Shown here: positions 21,353 through 33,080 of the stretch, piece after piece
Layout: each line of letters starts with the position of its first letter
Position numbering within the stretch: position 1 is the stretch's first letter
Assembly: GCA_903772945.1 (NCBI GenBank)
Contig: CAICTM010000169.1
Coordinates: 37,943 to 101,942 of the forward strand
Length of the DNA: 64,000 nucleotides
Direction of reading: 5' to 3'
Origin: Seminavis robusta
Taxonomy: Eukaryota; Bacillariophyta; Bacillariophyceae; Naviculales; Naviculaceae
Translations under genes and position numbers: made by a program
The notes under the pieces: generated by a model
What the model saw: only the letters and a program-made list of their open reading frames with translations
What the model was told of the DNA's origin: nothing
Database searches by the model: none

Positions 21353-22822
21353 ATGAAATTCTCTGCTATGATCCTCCAAACTGGTGTCATTGCATCTCTC
21401 CTTTTGCACAGCGGGGAAGCTCGTTTGGGAAACAAGAATGATGATAGTAACAAAGCACGGGCACTGGATAGTACATCGCCCCAAGACTGTGCAACCGCGT
21501 TGCAGTCATATCGGGATAGCAGCGGAGAAACCTACACTCAAGTTCAGATGGCATGTCTGCAGTCTCCAACCTGTGCTGCAGCTGCTCCAATTTGGATCCC
21601 AAATCAAGGCGCCGCCCCGATGCACATTGCCTGCAACTTTACGGAAACAACTGCCCAAACCGAGTTTAGTGACTGCGAGACACAAGAATCGGAAGTGTCC
21701 TCCGCATTGGGCAACTTGGTGGACTTTCCAGTGCGCAATGACGCCATCGGCCCCGATGTGGCTCTTTTAAAGCTCTACAATATGGAAAACACAAACTACC
21801 ACAATGACATGGGAATCGAATGGGGCATTACCAAGGGTTGTAATAGTGACAACCATGTGTATCTTCTCTACAAGAACAGAGAGGATGGAGGAGAAGAGGG
21901 ACTGTATACTGTGGTTGGATACCAGACCTTGGAAACCTTTGTAAACGGAGAATTTGTCCATGGTAAAGGATTTGTGGAAGGAGAAGGTGTCAGTGGCATT
22001 GCCCCTGGAAGTGATTGTCCCTTTGGTCATGAGAAGTCACTTGAGTTATTGGGATCCTGTCAACTGGTAGAAGAGGAATCAGAGGAATCAGAGGAATCTG
22101 GAAACAGTAAACTTCTCAAGTCTCCGGACAGGCTAAGGTTAGAGAGTGGAGACGTCAAGGCTCCGAAAACAAAGGTTGCCGCAGCCAATAGTGCAGGTGA
22201 TGAACAGGGAGCAGCAATCCAGGCAGCAAACATGGCAAATCCTCAAGACTGTGCCGCTGCATTGCAGACATATCGTGAAAGTAGTGGAGAAGCCTACACC
22301 CAGGTACAGTTGGAATGTGTGCGGTCATGTGCTGCTCCAAGTCGTCTTGTCGATGCTGTTGCCATGCAGAAAGATACCTCTGCTATTGTGTGCAGCTTTA
22401 CAGAACAGACAATCCATTCAGAATGGAGCAACTGCGAGACAACTAGCACCCAAGAAGAAAAGGACTTGGGCAGCTTGACTTTCACTGCAACAGTTAATGA
22501 TTGGATGACTGGCTTCCCAATGATTAAAAATGTGCCCGGCTATGACTCCACTGAAAGTATGGAATGGGGTGTCACCATGGGCTGTGGCAATGATGAGCAT
22601 GTCTATCTCTTGTACAGGAATAGCAATGATGAAGGAGAAGATGCTCTGTACACTGTTGTCGGGTACCAAACCTTGGAAGCTTTTCTGCAGGAACGTGAAT
22701 TGGTTGATGGAAAGGCAGGGATTAGAGGGGAAGGAGTCAGTGGCATCGCTCCTGGCAGTGATTGCCCCGTTGGACGCGACGATACAACTGACTTGTTGGG
22801 ATCATGCCAATTCATGGGTTAA
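21353..22822 (+). CDS. Secreted protein with two tandem copies of an unrecognised cysteine-containing domain, 489 aa
   Basis: ATG at 21353 is directly followed by a signal peptide (residues 3-23, SAMILQTGVIASLLLHSGEA). Residues about 40-235 and 295-489 are two copies of one domain. Both start with PQDCA.ALQ.YR.SSGE.YTQVQ and share C.FTE....E.S.CET, then MEWG.T.GC..D.HVYLLY.N, LYTVVGYQTLE.F, and end GEGVSGIAPGSDCP.G....LLGSCQ. Each copy has about six to eight conserved Cys, suggesting disulfides outside the cell. The linker (237-295) is Glu/Ser then Lys-rich. I do not recognise the family and assign no function. The copies are about half identical, so the duplication is not recent. Location and cysteines would fit a cell-wall or secreted binding protein. 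Confidence 0.82.
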   Translation: MKFSAMILQTGVIASLLLHSGEARLGNKNDDSNKARALDSTSPQDCATALQSYRDSSGETYTQVQMACLQSPTCAAAAPIWIPNQGAAPMHIACNFTETTAQTEFSDCETQESEVSSALGNLVDFPVRNDAIGPDVALLKLYNMENTNYHNDMGIEWGITKGCNSDNHVYLLYKNREDGGEEGLYTVVGYQTLETFVNGEFVHGKGFVEGEGVSGIAPGSDCPFGHEKSLELLGSCQLVEEESEESEESGNSKLLKSPDRLRLESGDVKAPKTKVAAANSAGDEQGAAIQAANMANPQDCAAALQTYRESSGEAYTQVQLECVRSCAAPSRLVDAVAMQKDTSAIVCSFTEQTIHSEWSNCETTSTQEEKDLGSLTFTATVNDWMTGFPMIKNVPGYDSTESMEWGVTMGCGNDEHVYLLYRNSNDEGEDALYTVVGYQTLEAFLQERELVDGKAGIRGEGVSGIAPGSDCPVGRDDTTDLLGSCQFMG

Positions 22823-23205
22823 GTCCTTCATTACTGGCCAGTATTGCAGCTCGGAAGACGAAGCAAGCAACTGTAGGCGGTGCGAAGTAAAACCTATAAA
22901 CTAAGTCCAAAACAACTAACCGCCAACGAACAACTTGCACTGCAGCCCTGATTGATAAAAGTACAACCCCTGGGGCAACACTTTTGATAAAGGCGGTCCG
23001 CCCAACACCACTACTTGAACCAGAGTCGTCGCTCCATGGTCTGCTTGTTGTCCAACGGCGACACCGACATTTTGCCATATCCGCGGCTTTCCTTTGTCTT
23101 GCAACCAAACTTCAGAAGTGGTACCTGTAGGCAACATCCGCAAGGTTGTCGTGCTGGGCGGAACAGCAGCATCAATTTGGGTACTCTCCCTATCTTTCGC
23201 AATCA
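22823..23205. other. Short convergent gap
   Basis: It lies between the ends of the secreted protein (plus) and the LRR protein (minus). A minus-strand frame at 22916-23341 overlaps the end of the LRR gene, has no domain and is not called. Confidence 0.5.
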
Positions 23206-24453
23206 TCAGTACTTTAACTTGAGCAGGGATCGTCGACGAGGTATTCGCTGCAAGGGCACGAGCAGAACTGCTGGATTCACGGCCAAGAAGAAGAAGACAA
23301 TATCCAACTTGTCTCGGTTTGCGATGATGGTCTCTATCCATTCTTGGTAGGAAGCCATGCCATTAAGCAAGCGCTTGCGACCTGCTCTGTTGATTGCCAG
23401 ATTCAACTGCAAGACCTTGTTCGCGGTGAGCACACTTTCGTCACCGTGAATCACAAGGTACTCGAGGGTATCGTTGTCTTTGAGCGCCTTGGCAAACGAC
23501 ATGGCAACACATGGTGGCATTTCCGGTACGCCTCTCAGATTCTGTTCTTCCAAATGCAGCTCCAGTCGGCGGAGCGTACGGTTGTGTTTCAAAGCTTCCG
23601 CAAACGAGAGTAAATTGTGCCTCCAAACGGCCAGGGAAAGGCTTTCCAACGTGCTATTTGTAGCCAATGAGTTAATGATTGTATGTATGGTTCTTTGTGT
23701 TCTGAGAAAACTTTGACCATATCGGTTTACTTCCAACCAGCTTGGTGGTCTTCTTCTTCTGATGTTGTGGACAACCTGTCGTATACCCTTGAGAACATGG
23801 AATGGCTGTTGCACTGACAGATGCTTCAAGCTCGAGGAGAATGACCATAGTTCTTCCAGGGCGACACAGAACGATTCAAGGCGCTGTCCTCGGGGTATTC
23901 TGATGTCTAAGCTCACAGATGTCAGTTGGGGGCAGGTAGATAGAAACCGAATAAAGTCCCGGAACCCTTCCTGGTCACACAGTCCAGTAAACGTCAGCTC
24001 TAGATCCTTCAAAAATATCTTTTCCAGGATAGGGTGATCCTTTATAGCTTCTGCGAGAGCCTCCCCGTGATCCCCTTGCAGATAAACGTTGCAAAGATGA
24101 AGACTGACGAGGGTATTTCGTGTCTGCTGTAGAATGAGAGACAGGGCAGTGACCGGGATCTCAAACAGCAGGTCTTCCACTGTAAGACTGACGAGAGGCC
24201 AACAACCCCATTGCCTGTCTCCCAAGTACGTCCCACTAAACAATACCCAAACCAAAGTGTCCTCATGTTGACGTGCCCCCGTTTCATTGTAGGCTTTGCT
24301 CCGAATTCGAAGATTCCGAGGAAGCGTCGATCTCTGGTTCGATTCCACTATCGTTTGTAAGCACTCCAATGCAGAGGAAAGGTCATCTCTGCTTCCAATA
24401 TCTAACGAGAGAGTCTGGGAATAGTGGTCTGCCATGGTCGAGGAGTGCATCAT
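23206..24453 (-). CDS. Ribonuclease-inhibitor-like LRR protein, 415 aa
   Basis: Start ATG at 24453-24451; a second ATG at 24435 (MADHYSQ) is also possible. The protein carries irregular LRRs of the cytosolic RNI type: NTLVSLHLCNVYLQGDHGEALAEAI, HPILEKIFLKDLELT, CPQLTSVSLDIR, STLESLSLAVWRHNLLSFAEAL, NRTLRRLELHLEEQNL, NDTLEYLVIHGDES. The tail LQLNLAINRAGRKRLL and a closing FFLAVNPAVLL passage are what I expect of the diatom RNI-like family. There is no signal peptide or membrane segment, so it is probably cytosolic or nuclear and used for protein-protein binding. It is intact and single-exon. The last 20 residues are Arg/Lys-rich and could reflect a shifted end. The exact partner is unknown. 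Confidence 0.75.
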   Translation of the reverse strand: MMHSSTMADHYSQTLSLDIGSRDDLSSALECLQTIVESNQRSTLPRNLRIRSKAYNETGARQHEDTLVWVLFSGTYLGDRQWGCWPLVSLTVEDLLFEIPVTALSLILQQTRNTLVSLHLCNVYLQGDHGEALAEAIKDHPILEKIFLKDLELTFTGLCDQEGFRDFIRFLSTCPQLTSVSLDIRIPRGQRLESFCVALEELWSFSSSLKHLSVQQPFHVLKGIRQVVHNIRRRRPPSWLEVNRYGQSFLRTQRTIHTIINSLATNSTLESLSLAVWRHNLLSFAEALKHNRTLRRLELHLEEQNLRGVPEMPPCVAMSFAKALKDNDTLEYLVIHGDESVLTANKVLQLNLAINRAGRKRLLNGMASYQEWIETIIANRDKLDIVFFFLAVNPAVLLVPLQRIPRRRSLLKLKY

Positions 24454-25110
24454 GGCTCGAGCTTACTTATACAATCGTTCTGCTGTAGCTAGCCATCGTG
24501 ATGAGGTTGCTTCTTTTGTTCTGTTTTGTGTCGTGTGTGGATTGAGATCTTTGTAGGGATGGGGATAGAAAAGACAGCCGGAAGGGCTGAAATACATCTT
24601 GTTAGCCGTCTTGTCGTGTCCTCACTCAACAAACGAGCTTGGATCCCTCCCCTCGAGCTCTGTCCCCATCCTCATCTTAGCTCTCTCTAATCCATAGTAA
24701 CTTCCCTCTTACTACAAACGAGCTTGGATACGGTAGAATGCACACCGAAGCAACCTGTTCACCTCCAACCCACATGAGGCCGCTCGTCGCGATGACAGCT
24801 GAAAGAAACCAACCAAACTAGTCCAATGGTGGTAGCTGTGGCGGAGACCTTCAAGTTATTGTATTTGTTCGCCACAGGATGAAGTTTGACTGTCAAGTTG
24901 GGTATCGCCGAGTTTGCGCGAGCTCCTCCGAGCCTACAATGAGATGACTCAGTGCCAAGCCGCGCTACTTCCTTGCAGAAATTGCGCTAAATTGTTATCA
25001 TAAAGTAAAATATTCAAAATTTCACAAAACATGAAGAGTGGAGCCACAGCCATTCAATTGACAGTGGATTGAAGACTGGGCCCACTTGTAGGGAGCAAGC
25101 AATGACCTTT
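24454..25110. other. Intergenic with a tiny LINE-tail insertion
   Basis: No gene. It holds the 69-bp retroposed fragment with target duplication annotated at 24629-24729. The rest shows nothing I can assign. Confidence 0.6.
24629..24729 (+). mobile_element. 69-bp LINE 3'-tail insertion with 16-bp target-site duplication
   Basis: ACAAACGAGCTTGGAT at 24629-24644 is repeated exactly at 24714-24729. The 69 bases between them include CCATCCTCATCTTAGCTCTC and TAATCCATAGTAACTTCCC, the same tail as in the LINE fragment ending at 16163. This is a severely 5'-truncated target-primed insertion. Confidence 0.88.
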
Positions 25111-27445
25111 CTAAACGGACAACTCCCCTTCAATGTCTACCTCTTCCATTTCTGGAGTGTCTTCGGAGCATGTACTCTTTGAGTCTTGAGGGAAAACACC
25201 CATGGCAAGTTCTGATTCTTGCTTTTCCAGCTGATTGGTCGTGTCAACTGCAGCATCAGCAAACCAATCGGCAAAGGCCTGGTTGGTTTCTTCATCAACA
25301 ATGGGAGGCTTCAAGGTGGGATCATTTCCATACTTTTGGGCAAAGTAGAGAATCGCAAAGGTGGCAGCCAACATTGCATAGCCAACAGTAAACATCCATT
25401 GTTCCCCGTGGTCCCAGCACTCAACAGAGCTCGTGCACACTTCCAACTCCTCTTCTCCTGTACAGGATGTAACTGTGCTGCATTGTTCCCATGTAGGCTC
25501 GGAGAAAGTATTAAATCCAGCCTCAGGAACATGGATGATTCCGAAAAGAGCAAAGCCAGCTCCAATCAAGGACCAGACAGCTGCCATGGACCAGTGACGA
25601 TCAATCACTTTAACAAGCATTGCCACCCACACAAAGGACACCAAGAGAGCACCTCTCTTCCAGGCCAAGACTCCAAACCAGCTGTCCAAGCCTGTCACAT
25701 TGATGTTGCCTCCAAATTCATCTTGGATAGGGCTCCTATTCGCAACATTGACAACCCAGTCATAGATGGAGGGGAACAGACTGTTTTTGTTGATTGATGA
25801 TTGCATAGTCAAGAACATTTATGTCAGCATCAGAAAGCAAGCTGCACCAGTCAGATCAAATCAATCTTTACACGTACCCAACCACATAGGCAGCATAGTG
25901 TCTTGAAGGGATGAAATTGAGAGCCTCCTCATTTACTGCAAGACCAACGAACAGGACGATGGGACCAATGGTGGCTTGGTTAACAATGGATTGCATCAGA
26001 GCCAGAATTCCAAACCAAGATAGCAGGAGGTAAATTATTCCATTGGTCAGACTGTATCCAGTTTGAGCACCACTCTTCTTGTGAGCAGGGTGGCCCTGAA
26101 TGAAGCAAAACAAGGCAGGTGGCATATGAGTTCTGTTCTTTGGACATCATGCAGGAAGGATTGTATGTTTGTATGTCGAATTGAAGCAGCCATTCACTTA
26201 CAATGTACAGTGTAGTTCCAAAAGGACTTCCAAAGAAGCTGGCAAGCATCTGATGAAATGAAAGAAAGGAGGAAGGAAGGGTCGTGAGGTTGCTGGGTTC
26301 TACGCACTCCGCTTCTCATTTGTTGAGGTTACTTCAGACTCACTGTTCCGATTCCATCAACAATCATACTTTCCCTCACAGGGTATGGATCTCCAGCCTG
26401 TTTAGCACTGACCAAACACATCAAAGAGGTTGCTGTGGCAGAGATTCCAATGGGGATGACAATGCCCATGTAATCCTTGACCATTCCAAAATCAGCAAAA
26501 AGATCATTGGCTGACCAATGAGGTCCATACCATTTGACCAAGTCAGCAGCATCCTGCACTGCTTGTCCTTCATTGATTCCGGTGGCCCATCCTAGAGCGA
26601 CGCCAACCAAAATTACCTGGAGCGCTTCAGGCATGCGAAAGGAACCAAAGCCAAGGCGGACTCCAGCATACCATCCCAGGAATACCCACAAGATGCAATT
26701 GTATCCGACAATAGGTGCGGCCAAACTGTTGGTGACTTGTTCAAGACCCAAAAATGCAACTCCAATGCCAGCAATTGGAACCAATAGTGCTGCAGGTGGT
26801 ACAACTTTGAGGATAAAGGGTCCAAAAAATGCCAATACAGTAGAGATGAGTCCGGTGATAAAATTGGCAGCGAGTGCCACCTTGTATGCCATATCAAAGG
26901 CTTCAGCAGGACCCTTCTCTCCAACATTGGCAAAGTAGACAGGGTACATGATGTTGAAGACAAAGGCAAAGGCTGCAGGTGTGTTGAGTCCATAGGGTTG
27001 GGCAGTATATGGGCGCCCCCAGGCTTTCGTCAATCGAATGGCCTGCCAGGAGTAGTAGGCATTCCCAAGGACCATAGTCAATCCTACTCCGGGTACGATT
27101 CTAGCCCAGATGATGTCATTGATAGAATCCATTGGAGCACCAAAATTGCGCATGTCTTGAATGGCGAACAAAGCTCCCAGGAGGGTAGAGAGATTGTCAA
27201 AGAAGATCTGTTTAGATTGAGGAAGGATGGTGTTTGGGGTGAGGATACAAAACTCATTCAGGTCCAATCTTTGTTTGTCATTTCCTATTTCCTTGCTTGC
27301 TTACCTGTGTGAGACTGCCCCAATCTCCTCCTCTCATAGTGAGACCATTCTTGAAGTCCATGAGTTGCTGAATGACTCCTCCAGCTTTGGAGACAGGAGC
27401 GGGTGCGCTTTCGGTGCTCTGCGTACTGATGGCTTGCTCTTGCAT
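25111..27445 (-). CDS. NCS2/AzgA-type purine (xanthine/uracil family) permease, 646 aa, five exons
   Basis: Exons: 27445-27305, 27207-26344, 26249-26202 (48 nt), 26095-25878 and 25780-25111. All introns (94-106 nt) are GT-AG and phase-matched. The protein starts MQEQAISTQ and has 12 or more hydrophobic segments, for example GLTMVLGNAYY, VPPAALLVPIAGIGVAFLGL, VILVGVALGWATG and IVIPIGISATATSLMCLVSA. The conserved core GSFFGSPF-like region is encoded by the 48-nt exon, followed by GHPAHKKSGAQTG, the AzgA/NCS2 substrate-site area where related carriers read TSYIES..G...GGRTG. The likely role is proton-coupled import of nucleobases at the plasma or organelle membrane. The C-terminal 100 residues are acidic and cytosolic, with a Thr/Ser/Glu-rich end. 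Family assignment is by pattern, and the substrate is not certain. Confidence 0.8.
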
Positions 27446-29479
27446 GGTGGACGAAAGTGGAAAGCTTAGGAGGTATTCGAAGACAGAAGGAGAGTTTCAA
27501 AGGAGTTGATTTGTAGCTTTTTTGCTTTTTGTTTTGTTGCTGGTTGGGATTGTGAGAGCATGATGATACGATTTCCCTGGCATCGGCATCCAAGTTTCAC
27601 TGAAAGATCGAAACAGTGGCCCCACTCACTCAATGCAAGATGGGTACAAGCGTGTACCAGGTACCTGGTACCATACCAGTACGACAGCACAGCCACGCAG
27701 CCCGGTGCTGTTGGCAGTTTCCAGTTCTGGTGTTCCAGTGACACGTCCCGGAGTCTCTGCACTTAGCAACTCATTGAAGAAAGTGTTGAGAACTGTGTTT
27801 AGGATGTCCGATCTGGCTTCGTGGGATCAAACCAGATCGATCCGAAGACCCCACTGGAGTTTCCAACTGACCACGCTCACGCTATTTTATTAATAGCTAG
27901 CTGGCCAAACAGAACAAGAAGCCGTGGGTCGTGGGTCTTTGCCCGCCTCAAGCCAAAAAGGCATCAAAAATCCAGGGGAAAGATACACTAGACTAGTATA
28001 TCAAAATAGCTAGCTAGCAAGCTTGCTTGGTACTGTACCGACTCATTGAAAGGTACTGGTAATGAGAAATTCAAAGTTGACCTAGCCATTATTTCTTTCT
28101 GTTATCTGTTTGAGATGAGTGTTAAACCTATAGTTGCCATTTGAAAGTAGAGCATTAACAGATAATTCGGACTATATACCCACAAGTGAAGGTTTTTGGC
28201 AGCTTAATGGGAAGATTTAACGCAATGACTGAATGACTTAAAGGGAATGACTGAAAGAATAGGTATACACGAATGAAATTGGTGCAGGTTTCAAAATGAA
28301 AAATCCTCATTTCCACCGTGTTGAGAATTGGGGAGTGCTTGTTCTCCACAGGAAAGTGACAAAATCGCCAAACAAATGTTACAGCCCCATGCAGAACAAC
28401 AAGGGGAATGAGGCCGTAGCATTTGTTTTTATGTTTTTACATCTTCTGGTCAATTTATTCCACTCCCCAATTACATTACCACACTCTTTCAATGCGTCGG
28501 TAGGTAGTATCGTAATAGTGATGGGCATGGGATCTAGCTAGTTTTGGAACTTACAATGCAAAAACGGATAAAGTAGGGTCGGCTTACTCTCTAAGTTTAA
28601 GGGGACGATATGGTTGCTCGCGCTCACATGCTTACGAGTGAGTGGTGGCAAGACGCAAAAATGAGCACAGTCGTACTCTGGGTAGGAACAATGTATGGCA
28701 TAGGACCAACAAAGGTTAAGGCTAGCAAGAAACCACCTTGGTTATCGACCTGGTTCGAAACCTTTATTTTACTGTATAAAATAGAGTACACAAGGTTCGA
28801 TCAAGGTTGACTGCCGTTTTCGATCGATTTTAGGTTGGGGAACTATGACCCTTAAGTAAAAATCTAATCAACGGCTATTTTTCCGCACCTCTAACGTCAT
28901 AACGGTTTGGATTTTTTTCAGCGACCATGTGTGAAAATTTCATTTCCTACTCAACGCTGAGTAGGCGTAAACTCTCGAATTTGTACGATTCAATCCAATT
29001 TTACTTTTGTTTGATTCGTGAGCTATGCCCAGTGCCGAAATAGCGTAATTCCTTAAATCCATCTGTTTCTGAGGGGCAGCAACTGAGTCCGTGCAATATA
29101 TTTTGAGTTTGATATCGCAATTCGGAATAGATGTATGCGTTGGTCTGTGATGTGATTCGAATTTGGATAGATGTGCTTTGCGTTGATGTCAATCGTACGA
29201 ACGAAGTAGTAAACCGTATCTTTAAGCTACAATAATGAAACCTCAAATTCTTGCACAAATCGTATGACATATAGTTGTTCTAGAATTTGATTTATCACAA
29301 TTGTTGCTAGCTGTCGGGGTTCTTAGCTAACGGAAGCTTAAGAGTGGAGGAACGGAGTTGACACCAATGCGAAGGCTGAAATCGACCGATCGACCAAAGC
29401 AACTTCATTCATTCCTCACTTCTGCACTCATAATTTCCAACCAACAAAGCTTGAAACTGACCTATCTTCATTTACCTTC
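27446..29479. other. Long intergenic stretch, no gene supported
   Basis: The part next to the transporter is its promoter and 5' leader. Palindromic words cluster here, for example GTACCTGGTACCATACC near 27661 and AGCTAGCTAGCAAGCTTGC near 28009. From about 28600 the base composition becomes A/T-richer with no open frame longer than about 90 codons. No repeat family was recognised. Confidence 0.5.
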
Positions 29480-32431
29480 TTACCATGACGGTCCATTCCA
29501 ACCTCCACTACTTCCACCATGACCACCCATCGATCCTCCAAGTGCCGGCATCTTCTGATCGTCGATCTCATCTTCATCCGGACTACTACCCATGACCATG
29601 ACGCCGTTTCCTTGTGGGGTAAGTGCCGATGGTTGACGTGGAACGTATTGTGTCGCAAAGAGTACTTGCTCACGAAATACTCCCATTTCCGCTTTGTACA
29701 GACCACGTGGATCGACCAACGATGCAAAACCTTCATGAGCAAAATGAAGACCATGACCAAAGTTGCGTCGAGGTGGGACGGCACTGCTGACGGGATAGGC
29801 AGTACGTGGAGCGACGTAGGATTGACGCCGAAGACGTTCAAGTTCCATCCGTTCTGGATTCATTGCCATCATTTGTTGCGAACGAAGGTATTCGAGTTCC
29901 TGCCGTTCGGATTCGGACAACCCATTGCCGAAACTTCCTTGATGAGGCAGCGGCACAGCGGAACGACCAACGGGCATCATGACTGGTCCCCCACGGCACT
30001 CTTCATGGGAATATCCCATCGTGCGCCCGATGGAATATTGAGGCGGATATTCTTCCGTGGAAGGTGCACGTTGAATCGTCGAAGTACCCGTGGATCGATC
30101 AGGATTGGTGGTGGTTTCGGGTGGTGACTTCCGTTTTTTGTTATCTCCAACCGTGGACTTGGCAATGGCGGCAAACCGACTGGCATCATGCACGGCCGAG
30201 TGCTCATTATACTCACCTTGAGTATTGATGTTCTTGTGACGCATGAACTTGGCAACCACATGTGGGTCAACGTTCTGTCCCTTCATGACAGTGCAAGCTT
30301 TGGCTCGGATGGCCTGACCTGTACCAGCTATTTCGGCATTCTGGACACCAATCAGGGCACACAACTTCTTGAATTGGGAGGTGATGGCATTGTGACCGAT
30401 GTTCCCGGGATGACGGTTCATCGAGACGTTGGCAGGCTTGTACCAAATGTCATAGTCAATGATGGGTTTCGGGTCATGTGGATTTTGGGCATTGTACTCT
30501 ATGTCACGGAGTTTCATGGCGGCATTCTCCTTCTGCCGCTCCTTTTCAGTCATTGGGTAGGCGTAAAAGCTGACTTGATCAGGATGGGTATGACTCAAGT
30601 ACGTGTCCCACCAAGCGATCATCTTCCACGCGAGTCCATTTTGGTCGATGAAGGTATTGACTCTTTCATGATCGGGAGGAAGCTTGGTAGACCCAAAAGT
30701 CAGTTGGTTGGTCTTATCTCAAGATACGAACATGCCGCGCCAAGGAGTACCAACAAGATCCGAACCACCGGCTTCTTCTTTCGAGAATATTCCGCTGCGA
30801 CAATGGGAAAGAAGGGCATTGTAATGATCCATTTTGCCACGGAATCCACTACCATACGCATTGGTGGCCATGGCGACACGCAAGACATCCCATGAATCGG
30901 TGATCTTGAGAACTCCATTCGCAATTGCATCACACATAAGCCCCATGAAGTCTTCTTTGATGCGTCGTCGATTGGGTTGGGCCCCAAAGGACGGATCTTT
31001 CTTGTGTTGCTTATTCCAAATGGTGGAAACTACCCCGCGAAGTTCTCCAGGTCCGTTGAAGTGATTGTTGAATTCAAACATGATCCCTTTCGAGTGAAAC
31101 ACATTGTACGTGTTCTGCAAGTACTTTTCCAAACTGACCGGTTGCATGGGCTCGCCGACGGTACCTTTGGCGCCCGTTTTCTTCACAATATTGGTAGCAA
31201 CCACGATGGATGCCGAGTTCATGATCTTCCGCTTCCATTCGGTCATTTCTCCACCCACAATATTGAAGAAGGCGTAATCAAGATCGACAACATTGCGACT
31301 GAAATCATTGTACTTGACTGGTACAACTTGAAGAAGTGGTTCCGCAAAACTCCCACCAAACTGTCGAAGAGTGTCGAAAAAGCGTGCCTCCTCTGAAGCC
31401 TTCCGCTTTTCAACTTTCGCAGTGTTCTTTCCACGTGTGGTGTTGTTCACAGTCTCAACCAGAGAAGGATCCATTCCATCATATCCTTTCTCTTCGATGA
31501 GGGCAAGAACATTTGCAGCAACAGAATTGGGTGGAGCTTCTCGCCCTGGAAGTCGAGAAGGGTTGTGAGTTATACGGGGAAGAGGGCGAGAAAGAGATGG
31601 AGCGGAAACTTTCTTTGGAGCAGCCTTCTTTTGCTGGTCACTCTTGTACGGATTCACCCTTGGCGTTACTGCGGATGGTGGTTGCACTTCCCCAGGAATG
31701 ACAAAAGCCTCTGGTGGTTCTGGCATTTGTCCAAAGTGACGGTCTTGTCGGTAAAAGCGATCATCAAAGGTGGAAAAGTTGATGTGTCGCTGATTCTCTT
31801 CGTGTCGGGCATCCTTCTTCTTTTGAGCTTCCATACGACGACGTTTGGACCTGTCTTGAGCCTCTTCTTCTTCAGGAGGAGCAGAGTTTCTAAGACCAAG
31901 AAGAACACCAGCATTCTCTACTTGCGACATGGTGGCATTGGAGAAGAGGTTTTCCTTGTTGGCATTGCGAACCATGGCCGTGGAATTCATGATCTCTGGA
32001 GAGCCTTGGAATTCTGTTTCTTCATTGGAGTTCCAATCTACATCATTTTCGAACTTCACTTGCTTCACAAGGCTAGGAGGAGGATGAAAAGGATCACAGT
32101 CTCTTGCGCCCATGAATACTGCTTCTCCTTTATTGACGCGAGAGAGAACTTTTTGACCACGTGTCACAGGTGGTTGAACAGAAAGAGCAGCACCGATCAT
32201 CGACTTGGGAGAACTGTCTTCTTCATCATCCTCATCCTCGCTTTCACTGGAGCTAGAAGTGGGTGGAGTCTTGAGAGTCAAAGGAGGTGATGATGGAGTT
32301 GGTGAGTGAGCAGGTTCAATCAAAGTATCAACCGTCCCATTGACCGTGGCTTCTTCGATTGCTGCTAGTTGTGACGAGAACGATCCTTCTACTTGGAAGC
32401 CTCCATTGCGTCTCATCGAACGCCGACTCAT
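29480..32431 (-). pseudogene. Crypton-like tyrosine recombinase, interrupted by one in-frame TGA
   Basis: One frame runs from ATG 32431 to a stop at 29480 (984 codons) with a single TGA at 30721-30719. Residues 1-330 are acidic then basic and disordered. From about 370 the sequence becomes globular. The catalytic signature of tyrosine recombinases is visible: Arg I in AYGSGFRG (R531), box II TGQAIRAKA with Gln in place of the usual His, then KFMRHKNINTQGEY, where His and Tyr are nine apart as in the GHxxxxTTxxY motif. The TGA lies between Arg I and box II, inside the catalytic domain. The remaining 250 residues are Gln/Met/Gly-rich. Crypton transposons use such enzymes; I name that class from the domain, not from ends, which I did not find. 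Stop readthrough is an alternative to decay. Confidence 0.62.
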
Positions 32432-33080
32432 GGTGGAACAGAAAGGACTTCACTTCACTCGCTCAAACTCTCGTCGTCTCAAACTCTCGCTCTGCAAATG
32501 GTTGTCCTCTTCGATTGCGATTGTGTCAGAGCAAATTGCACCGTCTATTATTGAGGATGGCAAATGATGACTTGCTTGTAAGTGAATAAGCCTACTAATC
32601 TATTGATGAATACTCCGAGTTGTATGAACCTGGGCGTTAACCGTCGGTTGGTTTCCCATAGTAACATACCTTCCACTTAGGAGCGCTCGGGCGGGACCTC
32701 CGACCTCGGCCAGTAACCTCCGACCATCGGCTCGCGCCTCGGTCTCGGTTACTTAAGGCCTCGGTCTCGGTCCGCCCTTGCCTTCCGGTCTCGGTTTCCT
32801 AAGCATGAAGGTCTGTTCTCTATAAAATACCTTGGCCTTAAGGAAAATGCAAGTTGAGGGCACTGGCCTTCGGCTGGCTGTCCTTTTACGAAGTGACACG
32901 ATCGTGGTGGAAATCCAAGCACCAGTACGACAACAACAACAAAAACAACAACAACAGTGACAGCACCAAGCGACCACGCTCCTACCTAGAACTTGTTCTG
33001 CTGTTGGCGAGGTCTGCATCTTGCTCTACTAACTATCCCAGGTAGAAAGAAAGGTCCATTCAACCAAACATCGATTCACG
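32432..33080. other. Intergenic with G/C-rich CTCGGTCTCGG repeats
   Basis: Between about 32694 and 32802 the words CCTCGG, CTCGGTCTCGGTT and CCTCCGACC are repeated several times, unlike the neighbouring sequence. A TATAAAAT stands at about 32822. No gene is seen. It contains the upstream sides of the divergent genes at 32431 (minus) and 33081 (plus). Confidence 0.5.
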
